Shown here piece after piece: positions 1 through 5,873 of a stretch of 10,630 bases of DNA. Location: NCBI GenBank assembly GCA_002436485.1, contig DJMK01000113.1:2741-13370 (forward strand), written 5' to 3'. Made by a program: the position numbers and the translations under genes. The notes under the pieces were generated by a model that saw nothing but the letters and a program-made list of their open reading frames with translations, was not told where the DNA came from and did not search any database. The DNA is from Proteobacteria bacterium UBA6492 (GTDB lineage: Bacteria; Pseudomonadota; Gammaproteobacteria; UBA6429; Thiohalophilaceae). The stretch's first letter is position 1, and each line of letters starts with the position of its first letter.

Positions 1-112
1 GATTAGCATGCACAGCGCGATGCATCGCAGGGTAGTGTGTCTCAAGAGGTGCTCCGTTATCTCGGGGTGCTGCAGTGTATTTTATTTATTCCAATCAGTA
101 AAAATAGCTGAT

Positions 113-137
113 AAATCCGTGAGCCTGGGCGGATTTT
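113..137 (+). terminator. possible weak intrinsic terminator
   Basis: A 7-bp stem, AAATCCG with CGGATTT, encloses a 10-nt loop and ends in a run of four T. The outer pairs are A/T, so the hairpin could act in either direction. If it is real, it may end a gene lying left of the window. The short T run and long loop make it a weak candidate. Confidence 0.3.
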
Positions 138-310
138 ACGTCCTGTAACATATTAATTCATGATATCGGGAGCTGTATTGGCAAGGTTTAGCTGTAATGT
201 CGTGAAAATGACAAAAATCACTAGTGTGATCAATGAAATAACGGCTTTTATTCGTTCAAAAGGCAGATTTGGTTGGTGATAGCCTGGCGCAGTCGCGGGG
301 TAGCAGAAGA

Positions 311-338
311 ACATGGGTTGGCCTGGGCCAACCCATGT
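311..338 (-). terminator. hairpin terminator of the MscS gene
   Basis: A perfect 13-bp inverted repeat (311-323 with 326-338) lies 9 nt past the stop codon of the minus-strand MscS gene. On that strand the stem is followed by TCTTCTGCTA, which is only moderately U-rich. The length and perfection of the stem and its position right after the stop make a terminator or 3'-end protecting hairpin the natural reading. No gene reaches it from the left on the plus strand. Confidence 0.75.
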
Positions 339-347
339 GGTGGCTCA

Positions 348-1178
348 TCAGGCCGCGGATTGCACCATGTGGACATCGCGCTGCGGGTACGGTATCGAGA
401 TGCCCTCGGCATCAAACGTATTCTTGATGTTTTCCAGCAAGTCGGCGCGTGCCGGCCAGTAATCGCCCGAGTTGACCCAGGGACGCACCGCGATATCGAC
501 GCTGCTCTCACCCAGTTCCAGCAACATGATGGTGGGGGCCGGATCCGTTAACAGGCGATCATCTTTGCTGATGATGTCTTCAATAATCTTTTTCGCTGTT
601 CCGATGTTATCTTCATAACCGATGCCGATCACCAGGTCGATGCGGCGCGTGTCGCGGGCGCTGTAATTGGTAATAATGCCGCCGTAGATTTGCGAGTTAG
701 GCACGATGATTTCGCGGTTATCCCCGGTACGCATCACGGTGTTGAAGATACGAATATGCTCAACGACGCCAGCTATGCCGGCGGCCTCGATGAAGTCACC
801 GGTCTTGAACGGGCGAAACATTATCAGCATGATGCCAGTGGCAAAGTTGGACAACGAATCCTTGAATGCCAGACCGATGGCCAGACCGGCGGCAGCAAAC
901 ACGGCCAGTACCGACGTCGTGTTAACCCCCAGTTGCTCCAGCGCGGCAATAACAACAACGACCAGTAAAATGGCCTGTAAAATATTTCCAAGAAAATCGC
1001 GCAAGGTTTGTTCGACGTTGGCGCGCTCCATGACTTTTTTGATCAGGCGCACAATGAATTTGGCAATGATGCGACCGATGACAAAGATCGCGATCGCGGC
1101 GATTAACTTGATACCCCAGGGTATCGCGTAGGTTTCGATCAAGGCCTGGTACTTATCGATATCGATCTCGGCATCCAT
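348..1178 (-). CDS. mscS: small-conductance mechanosensitive channel, MscS family
   Basis: This inner-membrane channel should open under membrane tension and release solutes on hypo-osmotic shock. The product has 276 residues, close to the 286 of E. coli MscS. Three helices are visible at about 20-40, 64-82 and 88-121. The third is the Gly/Ala-rich pore helix, with AAAGLAIGLAFKDSLSN, followed by the family's MFRPFKTGD segment. The cytoplasmic beta and alpha/beta domains follow, including RIFNTVMRTGDNREIIVPN, NSGDYW and the C-terminal PYPQRDVHM at 263-271, all near-identical to E. coli MscS. The start is well supported: AAGGAG lies 8 nt before the ATG. A strong hairpin lies just past the stop. 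The gene lies downstream of the small bicistron on the same strand, but the gap of about 150 nt and a hairpin suggest separate transcription. The family assignment is very secure. Confidence 0.96.
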   Translation of the reverse strand: MDAEIDIDKYQALIETYAIPWGIKLIAAIAIFVIGRIIAKFIVRLIKKVMERANVEQTLRDFLGNILQAILLVVVVIAALEQLGVNTTSVLAVFAAAGLAIGLAFKDSLSNFATGIMLIMFRPFKTGDFIEAAGIAGVVEHIRIFNTVMRTGDNREIIVPNSQIYGGIITNYSARDTRRIDLVIGIGYEDNIGTAKKIIEDIISKDDRLLTDPAPTIMLLELGESSVDIAVRPWVNSGDYWPARADLLENIKNTFDAEGISIPYPQRDVHMVQSAA

Positions 1179-1244
1179 TATTGTTCTCCTTGTTTCAAGC
1201 AGCTGGGACTTAAATTGGGGCTGATACGCGCACAGGGTTTTGCC

Positions 1245-1270
1245 TGGTCATGCTTGTGGCAAGCATACCA
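1245..1270 (-). terminator. hairpin between the small bicistron and MscS
   Basis: The inverted repeat pairs ATGCTTG with CAAGCAT around a 3-nt loop. It is extended by TGGT/ACCA after a one-base bulge, giving an 11-bp stem. It lies about 60 nt past the stop of the 42-residue ORF and before the MscS start, both on the minus strand. There is no T-tract, so Rho-independent termination is doubtful; it may instead be a 3'-end processing or leaky hairpin. Confidence 0.35.
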
Positions 1271-1331
1271 GATTTCCAAATTCTGTCAGCGGTTCTTCGC
1301 AGCCTGGCTGGGCAGGCTTATCGGCGTGTCG

Positions 1332-1460
1332 CTATATGAAAGGCAGCGAGTCCTGTCGTTCTGTTTCTAATACCAGAATTAACGACAGGGAAAACAGGCA
1401 CGCGATCATGCTGAGAATCGCCAGTTTCATCTTGTGCGGTAGTTTACTCATTTCGTTCAT
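1332..1460 (-). CDS. small single-pass membrane peptide (42 aa), hypothetical
   Basis: This short ORF encodes MNEMSKLPHKMKLAILSMIA followed by a hydrophobic stretch and the tail ETERQDSLPFI. Residues 12-31 form one clear transmembrane segment. Basic residues (K6, H9, K10, K12) precede it and an acidic tail follows, so by the positive-inside rule the N-terminus should be cytoplasmic. The ATG begins 2 nt after the TGA of the 76-residue gene, with no good Shine-Dalgarno, which suggests translational coupling. An in-frame ATG three codons later is an alternative start. Both small genes would share the sigma-54 type promoter upstream. I do not recognise a family. Evidence for coding is the organised membrane topology and the tight spacing; chance remains possible at this length. 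Confidence 0.55.
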   Translation of the reverse strand: MNEMSKLPHKMKLAILSMIACLFSLSLILVLETERQDSLPFI

Positions 1461-1462
1461 CT

Positions 1463-1693
1463 TCAGGATGCCAGTTTGTTTGCAGTATGGGTCCAGGCGA
1501 CATGGGGATGCATGATGTCATGATCGATGATCAGTTCCATTTTCAACAGATCCCGAATGTCAGACATGCTCATCGCTGTGTCCAGCGCCTCGACCAGGTG
1601 CTCGGAGTGAAAACGATTCAGGTACAGCAGGTTCGGATGCACGCCGTGGCTCTGCTCGAATTCGGCAATCAGCCGGTAAATATGACCTAACAT
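1463..1693 (-). CDS. small His-rich protein (76 aa), conserved-hypothetical type
   Basis: The 76-residue product begins MLGHIYRLIAEFEQSHGVHP and contains nine histidines (4, 16, 19, 29, 32, 58, 62, 64, 69) and no cysteine. It has no signal peptide or membrane helix, so it is probably a cytoplasmic, mostly helical protein. The start is firmly set by AAGGAGG placed 7 nt before the ATG. The amino-acid composition is protein-like throughout. I have an impression that such proteins occur in other proteobacteria but cannot assign a domain or function. A GG-N10-GC promoter sits about 40 nt before the start, and a membrane-peptide ORF follows after 2 nt, so the two probably form one enhancer-regulated operon. 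The clustered histidines (HDIMHPHVAWTH) could bind metal; this is inference only. Confidence 0.8.
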   Translation of the reverse strand: MLGHIYRLIAEFEQSHGVHPNLLYLNRFHSEHLVEALDTAMSMSDIRDLLKMELIIDHDIMHPHVAWTHTANKLAS

Positions 1694-1732
1694 GATCTTG
1701 CCTCCTTAGCTTGTGTTCCTGTGTCTACACTG

Positions 1733-1748
1733 AGCATGTTTTATGCCA
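1733..1748 (-). promoter_or_regulatory. probable sigma-54 (RpoN) promoter
   Basis: Read on the minus strand the site is TGGCATAAAACATGCT. It has the invariant -24 GG and -12 GC exactly 10 nt apart and matches the consensus TGGCACG-N4-TTGCW at most other positions. Transcription would start near 1722, just before the strong Shine-Dalgarno (1701-1707) of the 76-residue gene, leaving a leader of about 29 nt. An IHF-like site and a distal dyad upstream fit an enhancer-dependent promoter. Confidence 0.7.
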
Positions 1749-1767
1749 TATGGGCGAATGATCACTA

Positions 1768-1780
1768 TTTCAACAGGTTA
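1768..1780 (+). promoter_or_regulatory. possible IHF-binding site
   Basis: TTTCAACAGGTTA matches the IHF consensus WATCAANNNNTTR with one mismatch, at the second base. It lies between the sigma-54 promoter and the distal dyad, about 46-58 bp before the inferred start point. That is where IHF bends DNA to bring an enhancer-bound activator to RpoN polymerase. The motif is degenerate, so position is the main support. Confidence 0.4.
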
Positions 1781-1814
1781 CCGATGACAGCTTGTGTAAT
1801 CTGTTTTGTCCGTA

Positions 1815-1848
1815 TGCACCAATACAGTGAGTGACATGTTTTGGTGCA
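1815..1848. promoter_or_regulatory. candidate upstream activator site (NtrC-like half-sites)
   Basis: A perfect 8-bp inverted repeat, TGCACCAA-N18-TTGGTGCA, is centred about 110 bp upstream of the inferred sigma-54 start point. The half-sites resemble those of NtrC (TGCAC...GGTGCA), but a normal NtrC site has a much shorter spacer. This could be two overlapping imperfect NtrC sites (1815-1831 and 1832-1848) or the site of another enhancer-binding protein. Confidence 0.45.
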
Positions 1849-2232
1849 CTGATCATGATGAACAGGACACCGCGATACCGGCCGCCTTGTTGAAATGCAC
1901 CCAGCATGCCAGTTGCTCAAATGGGGTCGGCTTGACCCGTGAATAGAACGTGTCGGGCAGGCGGGCAAACGAATTGGTCCAGTTCGCTGAATACATAACT
2001 AAAATACTCAGGTATTAATGTTCGCATTCTATATATTATGTCCACCAATGCCAAGTCATCGGCCAGGATAGCCATGCCATCCACATGGGAATAGGCGCCA
2101 TTGACCCCAATCACACTGTGGCCTCGTTAGGGAAATTCCTTAATTTCATAATCTCCCGTCACCATCATCCGCTTGTGAGTCGGCATTTCTAAAATGCTTG
2201 GCTTACACTAGGTTAATGACATTAATACTCAT

Positions 2233-4566
2233 TTGCCGGCAGCAATCGTTAGCGTGCTGACCGACAAGACGATCAAACTCACTTCCTACGTGGTTATCCT
2301 GGTCATCGGGGTCGTCTCGTATTGGCTCAACCTGCAGATTGCGCGCGACACGCGTGACGAGTTGGGTAGTTCACTGACGACGGTACTGGAAACAACACGG
2401 CAGGCGGTCCATTCCTGGCACAAGGAACATCGCCATGCAGCAGAAACCCTGGCGAACAGTGTTTTGGTACGTGATGCGACTCGCCAACTGCTGGAGCTCG
2501 AACGTAGCAGCGTGAGCTTGCTGAGTGCCGAGGTGCAAAGCAATTTACGCAAGTCACTGCAACCATTGCAGCTGACCCGCGGTTATCACGGTTACCTGAT
2601 CATTGCGCCGGATTCCACCAATATTGCGTCCAGTCGAGATCATAATGTGGGAATGAAAAACCTGCTGGCGGATCAACCCGCGTTCCTGAAACGCGTGTTG
2701 GGCGGCGAGTCCGCCATGAGTTTACCGGTACCCTCCGAAGTCTCGTTGCCGGATAAAGATGGCCGCCAACGTATTCATTTACCGACCATGTTCGTGGGGG
2801 CACCGATTTATGATGATGCGGGCAAGGTCATGGCCATTTTTACCTTTCGTATCAACCCGGCCGAAGGGTTCACCACTCTCTTGCGCAAGGGGCGCATTGG
2901 CGGCTCGGGTGAAACCTACGCCTTTGATCGACAGGGGCGACTTATCAGCGACAGCCGCTTTGATGAGCAGTTGCGCGATATAGGACTGATTACGCGTATC
3001 GATCGTGCCATTCTCAATATCACCTTACGGGATCCGGGCGTGAACCTGATTGAAGGCAAGCAGCCTGTGCAGCCGCTCGATGAGCGGCCATTGACTCGTA
3101 TGGCGGCCAGCGCCATCAAGGGTGAGGCGGGCGTGGATCTCGATGGTTATCGTGATTATCGCGGAGTGCCCGTCGTGGGCGCGTGGTTTTGGGATAAACA
3201 ACTGGGGTTTGGCATGGCGACGGAGTTCAACAAGTCTGAGGCTTACCATACATTGAACATCACCCGCGCTGTGATCATCAGCTTCACTGTATTCAGCATG
3301 CTGTTACTGGTGGGCATGGTAAAAACCTGGTGTGCACACCGGGAGCGAAAAGATGCCCTTGCTGAATTAAAAGACGTACGCGAACAACTGGAAGAGCAGG
3401 TCAACGAGCGCACGCAGTCGCTGGTACGGAGCAATGAAGAGCTGGTGGCCGAAATGCTGGATCGTCAAAAGGCCGAGGATGCCTTGCGCGAGAGTGAGCA
3501 GCGCTATCGTACCCTGGTAGAACTGTCCCCCGACACGATCGTGGTGCACGACCGGGAAGGTATGATCCTGTTTGCCAACAGTGCGGCCGCCCAGATGGCT
3601 GGCGCACGCTCTCCGAACCAGCTCGAGGGGCGATCGATTTACGAGTTCATTCACCCGGATTATCGTGACGACGCGATAGCGTTACGTGAAAAAATGATTG
3701 CCGATCAACAGCCACTCGGGCCGGTGGAACAAAAAGTGATATCACTCGATGGTTCCGAGATTGACGTAGGGGCCACGGCGGGACACCTGATATGGAATAA
3801 CGTGCCAGCCATTCAAATCATCATTCGCGATATTCGCCGGCGTAAGCAGGCCGAGCGGCAAACCCTGAGCCTGCTGAGCAAGAACCGCGAGCTGACCCAG
3901 CGGTTGTTTCAATTGCAGGAAGATGAACGACAAACCATTGCGCGGGAGTTACATGACGAATTCGGCCAGTGGTTGACCGCCATTCAGCTCGACGCACAAA
4001 ACATTGCCAACCGGCTTGGTACACAATCGCCGGAAGTGATGGCCAGCATCGAATCGATTACCAATAGTGCGAAACAGATTCATCAAGGCATTCGGCAGAT
4101 GGTGCACAGTTTACAGCCCGCCTTGCTGGACGAGCTGGGCCTGCAGGACAGTTTGTGCGAAATGGTCACACAATGGCAGGCACTCAATCCGGACATTAGC
4201 TGCGACCTGCAACTCGAAGGCCAACTGGATGACCTGCACCAGCCACTGGCGATCACGCTGTATCGATTGGTCCAGGAAGGCCTCACCAATGTCTCAAAGC
4301 ATGCTAATGCCGACCAGGTGCGTGTACACTTGCAACGAACGTCGGATGAACAAAGCCAGGTCGATCGCCTGTTGCTGTCTATCGAGGACAATGGCATTGG
4401 CATGTCACCCAGTGTGGCCAATGAAGGACTGGGTTTACTGGGTATGCGTGAGCGCGTCCTGTCACTGGGCGGCGAGTTTGAGATTACCGATGCAAAGAAG
4501 ACATACCAATGCAAAGGGGTATGTATCCATGCACACTTTGACCTTGAATCGAGGACAACATCATGA
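2233..4566 (+). CDS. Cache/PAS sensor histidine kinase, NarL-family (HisKA_3)
   Basis: This membrane sensor kinase should autophosphorylate on His and pass the phosphate to the regulator encoded next. From the first possible start (777 residues) the order is: TM1 about 16-34; a large periplasmic Cache-like sensor region about 36-340; TM2 about 345-367; a coiled coil about 372-422; a PAS domain about 424-545; a second short coiled coil; a HisKA_3 dimerisation helix with ARELHDEFGQ (His574); and a HATPase domain with EGLTNVSKHA, EDNGIGM (Asp719) and GLGLLGMRERV. The Cache-like region contains GGSGETYAFDRQGRLISDS, typical of small-ligand sensors. All catalytic boxes look intact, so the kinase should be active. 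The start is uncertain: TTG at 2233 or GTG at 2254 are both in frame, neither with a good Shine-Dalgarno. The ligand cannot be told from sequence. Confidence 0.93.
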   Translation: MPAAIVSVLTDKTIKLTSYVVILVIGVVSYWLNLQIARDTRDELGSSLTTVLETTRQAVHSWHKEHRHAAETLANSVLVRDATRQLLELERSSVSLLSAEVQSNLRKSLQPLQLTRGYHGYLIIAPDSTNIASSRDHNVGMKNLLADQPAFLKRVLGGESAMSLPVPSEVSLPDKDGRQRIHLPTMFVGAPIYDDAGKVMAIFTFRINPAEGFTTLLRKGRIGGSGETYAFDRQGRLISDSRFDEQLRDIGLITRIDRAILNITLRDPGVNLIEGKQPVQPLDERPLTRMAASAIKGEAGVDLDGYRDYRGVPVVGAWFWDKQLGFGMATEFNKSEAYHTLNITRAVIISFTVFSMLLLVGMVKTWCAHRERKDALAELKDVREQLEEQVNERTQSLVRSNEELVAEMLDRQKAEDALRESEQRYRTLVELSPDTIVVHDREGMILFANSAAAQMAGARSPNQLEGRSIYEFIHPDYRDDAIALREKMIADQQPLGPVEQKVISLDGSEIDVGATAGHLIWNNVPAIQIIIRDIRRRKQAERQTLSLLSKNRELTQRLFQLQEDERQTIARELHDEFGQWLTAIQLDAQNIANRLGTQSPEVMASIESITNSAKQIHQGIRQMVHSLQPALLDELGLQDSLCEMVTQWQALNPDISCDLQLEGQLDDLHQPLAITLYRLVQEGLTNVSKHANADQVRVHLQRTSDEQSQVDRLLLSIEDNGIGMSPSVANEGLGLLGMRERVLSLGGEFEITDAKKTYQCKGVCIHAHFDLESRTTS

Positions 4567-5207
4567 CGACTACACCCATTCGTGTTTACCTGGTTGATGA
4601 TCATCCCGTAGTGCGTGATGGTTATCGACGCTTGCTGGAAAACAACGCGGACATCGAGATCGTGGGCGAAGCCGGCAGTGGTGAAGCGGCTTGCGAACAC
4701 TATGTTAACTTGCAGCCAGATGTGGTGGTACTGGATCTCAACATGCCCGGCATCGGGGGTATCGAAACCATTTCACGCCTGCGCGCCAAGCACAAGGACG
4801 TGAACATCCTGGTCTTCAGCATGCATGACAGCCCGATCATGGTGCGGCGCGCACTCGAAGCCGGCGCCAGTGGTTTTCTTACCAAGAGCTGTGCCGCGGT
4901 ACAAATGGTCGATGCCGTCCAGGCCGTTGCTAACGGCAAACCGTTTCTGAATGACACGGTGGCGCCCTCGATGCTGGATGTCATGCAAAATACGAATCAT
5001 GATCCACTGACGGCCCTGTCCAAACGCGAGTTCGAAGTCTTTTGTCGCCTGGCCGATGGTCAGCCAGTGGTCGACATCGCCAAGGCCCTTTCCATCAGTC
5101 CCAAAACCGCCGGGGTGCATCAGACCAATATCATGCGCAAGCTGGATCTACGTAATGCGGCCGAGTTAACCCGGCTTGCGATACGCTGCGGTGTCATCGA
5201 AGCGTAA
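4563..5207 (+). CDS. LuxR/NarL-type response regulator
   Basis: This DNA-binding response regulator (214 residues) is the likely partner of the preceding kinase, whose stop it overlaps by 4 nt (ATGA), indicating translational coupling. The receiver domain (about 5-122) keeps the acidic pair Asp12/Asp13, the phospho-acceptor Asp58 in VVVLDLNMPG, Ser86 and Lys108 in GFLTKS. A linker leads to a LuxR-type helix-turn-helix (about 147-210) with LSKREFEVFCRLADG and SPKTAGVHQTNIMRKLDL, the normal NarL/FixJ pattern. Phosphorylation should release or dimerise the HTH domain. No target can be deduced; autoregulation or control of nearby genes is possible. All key residues are present, and the length is typical. 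Confidence 0.95.
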   Translation: MTTTPIRVYLVDDHPVVRDGYRRLLENNADIEIVGEAGSGEAACEHYVNLQPDVVVLDLNMPGIGGIETISRLRAKHKDVNILVFSMHDSPIMVRRALEAGASGFLTKSCAAVQMVDAVQAVANGKPFLNDTVAPSMLDVMQNTNHDPLTALSKREFEVFCRLADGQPVVDIAKALSISPKTAGVHQTNIMRKLDLRNAAELTRLAIRCGVIEA

Positions 5208-5300
5208 TACATATTAAGAAAATTCCTTAGCTCAAAATAAGCACTCCGCTTATTGTTCACCACGACAGTCAGGTTAATCTAATACGCCCACGAGTGAGGC

Positions 5301-5321
5301 ACTGTCTGACAGTAGTTTTTT
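5301..5321 (+). terminator. terminator-like hairpin after the two-component operon
   Basis: ACTGT-CTG-ACAGT forms a 5-bp stem (6 bp if the loop is counted tightly), followed after two bases by six T. It lies about 95 nt past the response-regulator stop. It is weaker than the hairpin at 5357-5381 but together they form a tandem pair. Confidence 0.45.
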
Positions 5322-5356
5322 GTGATCCAAGACTCCAGTTACCATGGACACATCAT

Positions 5357-5381
5357 CGGTCAGGGATGACCGGCTTTTTTT
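5357..5381 (+). terminator. Rho-independent terminator
   Basis: CGGTCA-GGGA-TGACCG is a 6-bp GC-containing stem with a 4-nt loop, followed by GC and seven T. This is a textbook intrinsic terminator on the plus strand, about 150 nt past the response-regulator stop. Only 31 nt separate the T-tract from the ATG of the next small gene, so it may lie inside that gene's leader. Confidence 0.75.
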
Positions 5382-5412
5382 ACCGTGTTCTTAACGACAT
5401 GAGGTAAATAGC

Positions 5413-5523
5413 ATGAAACATAGAGAGACGGAAAACGCGCCGATTAAAAAGGTAATGCAGAACATACTTCTGCTTGTCGTGTTAACCCTGAGTGTCATGT
5501 TGTTCATTCCCCCCGCCCCCTGA
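5413..5523 (+). CDS. small single-pass membrane peptide (36 aa), hypothetical
   Basis: This short ORF encodes 36 residues: a charged N-terminus (MKHRETENAPIKKVMQN), one hydrophobic helix at about 18-32 and a short tail ending in PPAP. It has the build of a one-pass inner-membrane peptide with a cytoplasmic basic N-terminus. The start is supported by GAGG about 8 nt before the ATG. The PilZ-like gene begins 5 nt after the stop without its own good Shine-Dalgarno, so the two are probably translated together. The tiny protein might tether or regulate its neighbour at the membrane; that is inference. I recognise no family. The good ribosome site, clean topology and tight spacing argue that it is real. 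Confidence 0.6.
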   Translation: MKHRETENAPIKKVMQNILLLVVLTLSVMLFIPPAP

Positions 5524-5528
5524 CAAGC

Positions 5529-5867
5529 ATGCAACCCGACACGCAAAGCGTTATTCACGTTCGTCTATATCACCACTACTACCCGGTTGCTGTGTGCCAG
5601 GCCAGTTACATTGGGCTTTTAGGTATGCAATTGGTAGCCAGTACGTCGCGTTATCCGCTTGGCACACATGTTGAGGTTGAATTACTTGTCGATGACCAAG
5701 AAGAGACAAATCACTGCCGACTCCCGGCCGTGGTGACGAACCAGGGAAAGCACGAACTGGGGATCAGTTTTTTACAACACGATATGAATACCAACTCGCA
5801 ACTACTCAACATCATTGCCTGTGCGCAACGCCGCGCGGCAGAACTGGAAGAACAGCAAGCCGGTTAA
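5529..5867 (+). CDS. PilZ-like domain protein (112 aa), degenerate
   Basis: The 112-residue product matches the layout of a stand-alone PilZ beta-barrel. A strand region around ASYIGLLGMQLVAS stands where canonical proteins have D/NxSxxGG; then comes YPLGTHVEVELLV, then LPAVVTNQGKHELGISF, which corresponds to the typical Vv...GVeF end. PilZ proteins usually bind cyclic di-GMP through an N-terminal RxxxR and the D/NxSxxG motif. Neither is present here, so nucleotide binding is doubtful and the protein may be a PilZ-fold adaptor. It lies 5 nt downstream of the small membrane peptide, with no good ribosome site of its own. It converges with the FNR-type gene, whose stop is only 6 nt beyond. The fold assignment is from pattern reading, so moderately sure. 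Confidence 0.6.
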   Translation: MQPDTQSVIHVRLYHHYYPVAVCQASYIGLLGMQLVASTSRYPLGTHVEVELLVDDQEETNHCRLPAVVTNQGKHELGISFLQHDMNTNSQLLNIIACAQRRAAELEEQQAG

Positions 5868-5873
5868 AGCGGA

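Larger units (their letters stand above)
1..347. other. intergenic region, no convincing gene
   Basis: No frame gives a convincing coding region. One frame is open from base 2 to about 148, but it has no start context, is Cys/Ser-rich and resembles no family I know; it could in principle be the tail of a gene entering from the left. The stretch contains a possible weak terminator (113-137), a 23-codon open frame starting at 208, and the terminator of the MscS gene (311-338). Nothing else is recognisable. Confidence 0.6.
1694..2232. other. long intergenic region between divergent operons
   Basis: This 539-bp gap separates the minus-strand small bicistron from the plus-strand sensor kinase. 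Its left part holds the sigma-54 promoter, an IHF-like site and a distal dyad. The right part must hold the kinase promoter: CATAAT at 2147-2152 is a good -10 without a good -35, and TTGGCT/ATTAAT (2198-2203, 2221-2226) is another weak pair. A GTG-started 65-codon minus-strand frame (1917-2114) is open but unconvincing. A small hairpin, GCATTT-CTA-AAATGC, lies at 2183-2197. Confidence 0.55.

Noticed and set aside
1240..1515. 91-codon plus-strand frame
   Set aside because: It runs antisense to the 42- and 76-residue genes, has no ribosome site and has an implausible composition.
1917..2114. 65-codon minus-strand frame with GTG start upstream of the small bicistron
   Set aside because: A weak GAGG precedes the GTG, but the second half uses many rare codons (ATA, AGA) and no family is recognisable. 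It is left as open sequence in the intergenic region.
4083..4700. 205-codon minus-strand frame
   Set aside because: It is antisense to the intact kinase and regulator genes, with Ser/Cys/Arg-rich composition and no ribosome site.
2133..5228. AAATTCCTTA occurring both before the kinase (2133-2142) and after the regulator gene (about 5219-5228) as a possible regulator site
   Set aside because: A 10-mer shared twice in 10 kb is expected by chance, and there is no dyad symmetry.
5287..5381. CsrB/RsmY-like small RNA
   Set aside because: Only two GGA motifs (one in the terminator loop) are present, far fewer than in known CsrA-sequestering RNAs.
5492..5674. 60-codon plus-strand frame
   Set aside because: It overlaps both the 36-residue peptide and the PilZ-like gene out of frame and has no protein-like features.
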